This document shows, one piece after another, positions 56,813-64,000 of a stretch of 64,000 nucleotides of DNA (positions are counted from its first letter, which is position 1; the number at the start of each line of letters is the position of its first letter). The notes under the pieces are model-generated. The model was not told the DNA's origin, did not search any database, and saw only the letters and a program-made list of their open reading frames with translations. Origin of the DNA: Synaphobranchus kaupii (lineage: Eukaryota > Chordata > Actinopteri > Anguilliformes > Synaphobranchidae); assembly GCA_029718625.1 (NCBI GenBank), contig CM056380.1, positions 115,628,138 through 115,692,137 of the forward strand, written 5' to 3'. The position numbers and the translations under genes are program-made.

Positions 56813-58957
56813 CTATCTGTGTAAATGAGGGGGTATGGTCAAGCAAGCAGGGTGGGCCTCATACAGTTTAGTGCAGTAGCACTTAATGAACACTAGGGGG
56901 AGCATAGCATAGGGATGGGTAACAGTCTATGCTTGATACTATGCTCTCAGGGCACTCATACGTTTTAATGTATGAAATGATGAAGAATCTGAGCAGTGTT
57001 ATAAAGTATTCTTGTTTTATGAAAGAAACGGAGCTAGCTAGCCAGCGCTACGCTGTGTAGGCTATAGGTCAAACCTGCGAGGTGGAAAATCCAGGTTCAG
57101 AAAGTGAAAGTCCTCCCCAATCACCTGGATTTGCTAATTATCACAATTCTTCAGCCAAGAGGTAGGAGCTCACTAGGCTATTTAGTGAAATCGTGAGTTC
57201 ATGGGTGGAAGAAACACGGCAAGACTTTTACTTTCTGACCCCTGGAATTTCCACCTCTGCAAACCTGGTAGTAGCCTACGATAGGCTACATTGTGGTAGG
57301 TTAAACGTTGGATTGGATGGTTGTGTTGTGAAATCCTCTCTTAAAATAAATGAAAAGACCGCAAATGAGTCACTGGATCGTTTAAACTTTTAACCTGGCT
57401 CCGGTACTTTAAGCGAACATTAAGGCATTGCTTCAAAAAGTCTATCGACAGCCAGATTCTATTCTATATGTTATGCAAAATGAGAAATGTTAATGTAGGC
57501 TATTTGAAAGTGAGTCGGCTTCGTCATACAAAAAATCCAGGGTTAAATCTTAAATTGAGCTTGCTAGCTGTTTATTATTATCCTAAAATAGCTCTCATAA
57601 GTGTTTATGTTACCCATCTATCGTTAATTGTGTTTACTGTATTACACACTTCATGTGTGTGCCATGAGTCACTGGACCGTTTATTTTAACCTGGCTCCGA
57701 TAGATCTAGCTAGCCTACTTCAAACGAACATTAAGGCATAGCTTCTAAAAGTCTATCGAGACATTAATGTATTTGAAAGTGAGTCGGCTTTGTGATATAC
57801 AGAAAATCCAGGGTGGAAATTTAAATTAGCTGTCTAACCCCTTAATCTCGTTTAGTAGCTAGGCTACACCTCTGCTTCGTGAAATTCCCTCAGGGAAATA
57901 ACAACGACACACTTGGCAGGTTCCAAGTTTAGACATTCTTCTTTATTTTTCAGGATTCTAGCTCCGATGTGTATTAAAACAACCAGATAGAATAGCACCA
58001 TTTTGTGCGTTCCATTTTCAGCTGTCTTCAGCAATATTTTTTCTTTCACAACGCAAAAACGCACCTTTCATTCCCTAGCCTATTCATATTTGCGACCATA
58101 TTTTTTGACGACCGTCATGAATCTAGCTAGCTTTTAGAAGCTATGCTTTAATGTTCGTTTGAAGTAGGCTTGCTAGATCTATCGGAGCCAGGTTAAAATA
58201 AACGGTCCAGTGACTCGTGGCACACACATGAAGTGTGTAATACAGTAAACACAATTAACGATAGATGTATGACGAAGCCGACTGACTTTCAAATAGCCTA
58301 CATTAACATTTCTCATTTTGCATAACATATAGAATAGAATCTGGCTGTCGATAGACTTTTTGAAGCAATGCCTTAATGTTCGCTTAAAGTACCAGAGCCA
58401 GGTTAAAAGTTTAAACGATCCAGTGACTCATTTGCGGTCTTTTCATTTATTTTAAGAGAGGATTTCACAACACAACCATCCAATCCAACGTTTAACCTGC
58501 CACAATGTAGCCTATCGTAGGCTACTACCAGGTTTGCAGAGGTGGAAATTCCAGGGGTCAGAAAGTAAAAGTCCTGCCGTGTTTCTTCCACCCATGAACT
58601 CACGATTTCACTAAATAGCCTAGTTAGCTCCTACCTCTTGGCTGAAGAATTGTGATAATTAGCAAATCCAGGTGATTGCAACAAATGATTGGGGAGGACT
58701 TTCACTTTCTGAACCTGGATTTTCCACCTCGCAGGTTTGACCTATAGCCTACACAGCGTAGCGCTGGCTAGCTAGCTCCGTTTCTTTCATAAAACAAGAA
58801 TACTTTATAATACTGCTCAGATTCTTCATCATTTCATACATTAAAACGTATGCTATGCTCCCCCTAGTGTTCATTAAGTGCTACTGCACTAAACCTGTAT
58901 GAGGCCCACCCTGCTTGCTTGACGATAACCCCCTCATTTACATAGATAGTACAGTTC

Positions 58958-59150
58958 GAAAATGAAAATGAAAACGAAAATGAAAACGATAATGAAAATG
59001 AAAATTAAAACGATAATGAAAATGAAAACGAAAATGAAAAGATTTTAATTTTAATTTTAATTTTGGGCTGAATAATCCTCCATTTTCATTTTCCAATTTC
59101 ATGTTTCGTTTTAATTTTCGTTTTAATTTTAATTTTAATTTTGGGTTGAA
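58958..59150. repeat. GAAAAT / ATTTTA hexamer tracts, right arm
   Basis: The counterpart of the left tract, with GAAAAC/GAAAAT units, the second GGGCTGAATAATCCTCC copy, and TTTTAA units near the end. Copy numbers differ between arms. Confidence 0.9.
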
Positions 59151-59489
59151 TAATCCTCCATAGTGAGCACAACGGATGTGGAAATGTTGTAATATTTTTT
59201 TACGTGTTACAGCCAATACCCATGCCATAGGACGCCTCTTTGTTAGCTCGGCGATCTGACTTCCACCACTTTGCTTCCAAGCTGGAAAGCTGGAAAATTG
59301 CTCTCCATTTGCGATTAAAACTACATCCAAGATTTGCAGCTATGGCCTAATACGGTTATAATAATCAGAGCTACCAAGATAATAATTAAGAACCAACCTC
59401 TACTGCTTTCTAGCAGCTTTAAACAATAAAATCACCATTAGCTCTGACATTTTGCCAACTTATGCATGCATGATTGTTTCTTTTTACAG

Positions 59490-60190
59490 AACGTTCTTCA
59501 GAGGCCAGCATCAGCCCTGTAGCCCAGCCTACTCAGCACCTTCTCACAACACAGCTGACAGCGAGATGAGAGCACTATTTACACCGTAATGTTCACTCCT
59601 GAGTGTAGGCTAATGTCCACAGACACACCTTGACTCTCGGCAGAGGAAAACGTAACAAATAACGTTAGCTTACTACTACGTTCATTCACTACGCAAACAG
59701 ACCAGTGAACCGTTATAATTTGGTAATCATGTACTAGCTAATGCTAAAAAATAATCACATCACTTGCTAACGTTAGCTTGTTTAATGCAAGTCTAAGTAG
59801 CCAAGGCCGTTGCTATACGAAGCATTGCTTTTGTTGGTTAGTTAGCTAACGTTAGCAAGTGGTGTGATTATCTTTTAGGATTACTACATGGTTACGAAAT
59901 GATAACGGTTCATTTGTCTGTTTGCACAGTGATTAAACTTAGTAGCAAGCTAACGTTAGTTGTTACCTTTTCCTCGACCGAGAGTCCCAGTTGCCAAAGT
60001 GTTGTGGAGTGTTATATCGTGCAGGATGGCAGACTGTCTCCGAGCAAATCCAAGCTGACCTGCTGAGGATTCTTAAGGTAGCTACAGGCGCAGAATGACA
60101 CAGCGCTGACCTGGCCTCAAGAGATGAGGACAATACACTGCCTGTTTTAGGCAGTGATAATATATTATGCATTACTCTGATTTCCTGTTG
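59490..60190. mobile_element. Imperfect foldback element
   Basis: CTCGGCAGAGGAAAACGTAA with GCTAACGTTAGC motifs at 59635-59780 is mirrored at 59845-59995 (CTTTTCCTCGACCGAGAG). Weaker pairing extends outward to about 59500 and 60120. No coding potential. Confidence 0.55.
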
Positions 60191-60433
60191 TAATACATGT
60201 ATCTGGTCTTCCCCCTCCACGATGCATGGGAACTGAGCCTGTATGGCATATTATAGTAACAGTGCAGACGTAACTTAACAGGGCGAATGGGAAAATAAGG
60301 AATCCAGTAGTTGTTTATATCGATGGTACCAGCCAGCTTCTGAGCCAATCACGATTCCATAAACTAACTTCCTTCTGTTTCGTGTAAGTGCCTTCCGTTT
60401 CGTGTAAGTGACTTCTGTTTCATGTAAGTGCCT

Positions 60434-61008
60434 TCCATATATATATACTTTCTCTCACATACATACATTCTACTCTCACATACATATATTATCACTCTCA
60501 CATACATACATTCTCTTATGAGAATATATGTATGTGAAAGTGAGAATATATGTATATGAGAGTGAGAATATATGTATGTGAGAGTGAGAATGTATGTATG
60601 TGAGTGAGAATATATGTATGTGAGAGTGAGAATATATGTATGTGAGAGAGAATATATGTATGTGAGAGTGAGAATATATGTGTGAGTGAAAATATATGTA
60701 TGTGAGAGTGAGAATATATGTATGTGAGAGTGAGAATATATGTATGTGAGAGTGAGAATATATGTATGTGAGAGAGAATATATGTATGTGAGAGTGAGAA
60801 TATATGTATGTGAGAGAATATATGTATGTGAGAGTGAGAATATATGTATGTGAGAGTGAAAATATATGTATGTGAGAGAGAATATATGTATGTGAGAGTG
60901 AGAATATATGTATGTGAAAGAGAGAATATATGTATGTGAGAGTGAGAATATATGTATGTGAGAGAGAATATATGTATGTGAGAGTGAGAATATATGTATG
61001 TGAGAGGT
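60434..61008. repeat. Minisatellite, unit about 22 bp (TATGTATGTGAGAGTGAGAA)
   Basis: About two dozen units of 18-22 bp with internal GAGA-length variants. The array flips orientation at 60505-60520 around TTCTCTTATGAGAATATA, leaving a short inverted part at the left. The array is followed by TGGCCTAAACGGCCCCTCAT. The long Ser-His-Thr-Tyr open frames through it are artefacts. Confidence 0.95.
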
Positions 61009-61049
61009 CCAACATGAATTATGGCCTAAACGGCCCCTCATAGCTATGT

Positions 61050-62910
61050 GGCACCTGCTATCTGGTTCACATGGGGGTTTTATAGGGGAATAGTCCTCTA
61101 AAAGGCTCACCCCCTGCACAGTACCAAGAACATGGCGGGGGACTAGCCATACATCGCTACTACCAACATTAACTATAGGAGCCAGGCCAGTGTCTTTTTC
61201 AAAGCACAACAATGTGGGAGAAACAAGAAGACCTTCGGAGAGGCTAACTTCAGTGGAATCTAAAGGTTCCAACAACTGCATCTCACTAGCACAGTGAACC
61301 TGGGGGCATGTAACCGGGGTTAATACCATTGTACCTGCTGGGCTGCAAAAACGGTTCTTACCCTGCAGCCGTACTTTATTTGGGGCATCAGAACTCACTA
61401 CTGCTTCCTCCTGCTGACAGTAGCGCAAGGCACGCACAGTGCCGGGGCCGCCGATTGCACTGGAGGCATCTGAAACAGAGCTGTACCATGATCTTTAAAC
61501 AACTCTCTGTAGTAGTCACTAATTACATTAATTCGCAATACACTATGGATTACGTTCTTTTTTTGCAGGACACCGGGACTGGCTGGGTCATTAATCAATA
61601 TGCCTCGTTGGGGATAGTTTTACCCATGACTTCCACATCGAGTTCAAGGTAACCAGTATAAGGAATGTTGAGCCCGTTTGCAGCCTTCAAACCAAGCCAC
61701 TCACACTCACTGAGTTTCTCTTGCTCGGCAGTAGTAAAATGCTCATGAAAAACACTTTCAGTCAGTGTTGTCAACATTGACCCAGTATCGACTAAACACT
61801 AGGGAACCTTAACACCCCCTCTGGTCTACTGTGGGGCAAGACCCTACTAACTGTTGGTAGGTATCTGAATGGGAGCCTTCACTACTCCCTCCCACTGTGT
61901 GGCTTTGCAGTCAGTTTCCTGACCCCTCTAGATTGGGAGATGCGGTAGTACTAATGCTAGGCTGAGCTGTTGCTGTGGGAGGCTGACAGTAACTTGCTAT
62001 GTGTCCAGGTTGATAACATTTTAAACAAATTGGCCTTCCTTCTGGAGCACAGGGTAGTTTGATACGCCCTGTTCTTGGTTCTCTAGGAGTGCCACTAGAG
62101 GGCCCTAAAATATTTTACAATTAAGTCTAACTGAGCTTGCTGTTTCAAAACAATCTCTTTCAACTCCAACAGTTCTGTTTGTGTAGTGTGAATATTTTTA
62201 CAGGTAACTGATGCCAAGGCCTCACATGAACGTACGGATCCACGCACCACAGACCCCCTAGCCTGTCCCTCCTCTATCTAATGGATAGCTTCTTGGCGTA
62301 CCTTGATCATAGACAGAGTATAATCATCATGTATTAAACGCTTAAGTTCCCTACGTAATGCTGGGTCATGTACATTTTCACAAAACTTAGCACAACCTGG
62401 AGATCAGGAATACCATTAGTGTTAGCTTTCTGTACCTTGTCCAGTAGAGCCATGAGGGCATGAGAGAATTTGTGTAAGGACTCCCTCTCCTTGTGTCTCC
62501 TAGCAAAGAACTGCTGTTTGAGTATCACATATGACTGCAAGCAACCATACATTTCAAACAGGACTTTAAAGATCTCCTCGTCACTGTTTTTAACCCCTGC
62601 TGGTCTATACTTAATTTATGTTCGGGCCTCGCCCTCCAGATGATCGTACACAAATAGAGCACTTTCAGCATTAGACAGAAATACAATGCTTGACCTCTTC
62701 CACCCAGTTCTCCACAATGATGGACCCTCTACTGGAGAACATGGGGAATTTCCCATCTCTTGTGATATACACAATCTGTTCTCTCATAGGTGCCTCAGGG
62801 TCTGATTCAGTCCCTATTGATATTCCTGGAGTAGGTGCTTTAGAGAGGCGGGTGTTTTCAGCAAGTAGCTGCTGCAGCTGCTTTTGCAACCGCTGTAGCT
62901 CCTCCTCCAT
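61050..62910 (-). pseudogene. Decayed gag-protease region of a Gypsy-like retroelement
   Basis: In order on the minus strand: a Met followed by a coiled-coil start (EEELQRLQKQLQQLLAEN, 62910 downward); a matrix/capsid-like part with YITRDGKFPMF and WVEEVKHCI; a capsid block with LQSYVILKQQFFARR (about 62550); a CCHC zinc knuckle, CLKCYQPGHIASYC (about 61987-62028); and a retropepsin-like site, LVDTGSM (DTG at 61781-61789), followed by CEWLGLKAANGLNIPYTG. Later pieces run to about 61050. Several frameshifts and stops separate these blocks, so nothing is translatable as a whole. Similar gag-like proteins exist as domesticated genes, but this copy is broken. No pol region or LTR pair was found. 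Confidence 0.8.
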
Positions 62911-63516
62911 AATAATCCCTCAGGTCTTCCTGTGCCAACCACTGCTCTTTCTTGCCAAACCAAAAAGACTTAAAATATTCTCTAGCCACTTCCAACTATA
63001 AAAATTGCCACTCCTCAACAAAGATTTTATTTTTTTATTTTTTTAATGAATCCTGCAGACTACACCAGATTGTAGTGCCCCCTAGGGGCCTGTAGGACTA
63101 TGCCACCCCTTAAGGTTTGGAGATATGGGGAACGCCATAAACCCAGAACAGTTGTTTTTAGAAAAATAACACTTTATTGAAACAATTAAATAATGACCAT
63201 TTTTAAAAGACACGTTTTAAAAACATAAGTACAACATACTTCCAACAGGCCCAGCCCATATAAACAGCCCACCCTCCAAGGGATAACAGTAATAAGATGG
63301 TTTGTCACACTTAGAGCACAATAATAAGATACTCGGTTCCACTGCAATTTGTTTGTACACTCAAGGCACTGCAATAAGATACTCAGTTACACTGCAATCA
63401 CAGATTGACACCAATGTGGAAATAATAGCTATTCCTCGCTTAGGGAAGGTATAGAGCTGAACACAATGTGTGCAGGTGGCTATAATACAACAATAAAATA
63501 TATTTAAAAAAAGGTT
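62911..63516. other. No recognisable gene
   Basis: Probably includes the leader of the decayed retroelement next to it. A T-rich run at 63024-63047 and AT-rich sequence follow. Nothing else identified. Confidence 0.45.
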
Positions 63517-63762
63517 TTAAAAGGCAAGAAAGAACAATGGCTGACATTGCTCTGGACAAGACAGCAAACAGCCACGGATTAAGAAGACTTTAAGACGCCG
63601 TCTTGGGTCGCTTGTTTCTCCAACACGTTTCTTTTCTGCTTGCTTTGATAATGTGATGCTGTTGTCTGGCCACAACATGGACACCTCATACAGCCTGCCT
63701 GCACGCTCAACTCGGGACCCAAACAGAAGTGTTCTTTTTCCGTGTCTCGCCTTTGCTGCCAT
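63517..63762 (-). CDS. Small open frame, 81 codons, hypothetical
   Basis: Begins at an ATG in good context (AAAATGG) and reads AAKARHGKRTLLFGSRVERA, then RLYEVSMLWPDNSITLSKQA. It is basic, without membrane segments. Composition looks more protein-like than other short frames nearby, but I recognise no family. A splice or TE origin is possible. Low confidence that it is a gene. Confidence 0.2.
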   Translation of the reverse strand: MAAKARHGKRTLLFGSRVERAGRLYEVSMLWPDNSITLSKQAEKKRVGETSDPRRRLKVFLIRGCLLSCPEQCQPLFFLAF

Positions 63763-63774
63763 TTTATGCGCATT

Positions 63775-64000
63775 CTCTACCAGTGCTGCGGCATAGCGGT
63801 GGAGCTACCTGCTACAGTTACGTTTGTTCATCTTTACAATAGCCATTTCGCTGAATAATAGTTTTGGCAGAGATGTAAATCCTACCAACACAAATAGTTT
63901 TAAAACACAGATAGTTTTAAAGAGTAAGCACACTCAATGTCTCAGCCTGTCTCCGCCCACTACACAATTTCGAAAAATACTTTGTTGGGTGAGTGAGAGA
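63775..64000. other. No recognisable feature at window end
   Basis: AT-rich sequence with a small duplicated 'atagttttaaa' motif near 63893-63920. Nothing identified. Confidence 0.4.

Larger units (their letters stand above)
56559..59162. mobile_element. 2.6-kb near-perfect palindrome with 6-bp duplication
   Basis: Both ends read TATGGAGGATTATTCAACCC from outside, and GTGAGC lies directly outside each (56553-56558 and 59163-59168). The arms, about 56559-57758 and 58132-59162, are inverted copies, differing mainly by small indels and the length of the hexamer tracts. The loop is about 370 bp. An identical 66-codon frame appears in both arms (57193-57393 + and 58403-58603 -), but it is explained by the symmetry. 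No transposase seen. Confidence 0.88.

Noticed and set aside
57193..58603. Two identical 66-aa proteins on opposite strands
   Set aside because: The identity is simply the symmetry of the palindromic element.
60434..61008. CRISPR-like regular repeats
   Set aside because: The units are contiguous with no unique spacers, and the genome is eukaryotic. It is a minisatellite.
60364..61437. 357-codon open frame, the second longest in the window
   Set aside because: Most of it translates the 22-bp minisatellite (unit length close to a multiple of three permits an open frame). Only the first third is protein-like, and that belongs to the decayed gag-protease region.

Overview
The window is vertebrate, and almost certainly ray-finned fish, nuclear DNA. 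It is AT-rich and packed with fish-type repeats: Tc1/mariner elements with TA target duplications, hAT elements with 8-bp duplications, TTAA-flanked MITEs, V-SINE-like tRNA SINEs, a 5S-rRNA-derived SINE3-like element and solo LTRs. I could not place it below 'teleost'.

The only host gene I can support is a complete Rev-erb (NR1D) nuclear receptor on the + strand, 13681-25801. It has eight coding exons whose splice phases all agree and which encode 583 aa. The fish-specific paralogue nr1d4 is my best guess. A promoter-like segment with CCAAT, an AT-rich TATA-like element and AACGTG (E-prime) boxes lies at about 12540-13030, followed by a long (GA)n tract in the probable 5' leader. Intron 1 (6.25 kb) carries four perfect CACGTG E-boxes and two GC-rich islands that could be internal promoters or enhancers. 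The 3' UTR runs to at least about 26755.

Left of the gene (1-12035) is a stack of transposons. A foldback MITE sits inside a Tc1-like element inside another Tc1-like element (2853-5415). A hAT element is inserted in a foldback repeat and carries further MITEs (5828-8459). There is a clean 634-bp hAT MITE (9081-9714) and an apparently intact Tc1-family transposon with an open DD34E transposase (10502-12032), ending about 1.65 kb before the receptor start codon.

Right of the gene (27200-64000) I see no host gene with confidence. There are three solo LTRs with exact 5-bp duplications, a 3.6-kb inverted-arm element with a zinc-finger-like exon, and a TIR element split by a 7.26-kb insertion that has its own TIRs and candidate exons. 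Further right come a decayed Tc1 element abutting a 358-bp tandem satellite, a 2.6-kb near-perfect palindrome with a 6-bp duplication, a 22-bp minisatellite, and a decayed Gypsy-like gag-protease region.

The most novel-looking material is the 7.26-kb insertion (37504-44762), with its phase-consistent three-exon reading frame, and the 3.6-kb element at 32444-36025. Both are inferences from TIRs, target duplications and splice signals, without database support.
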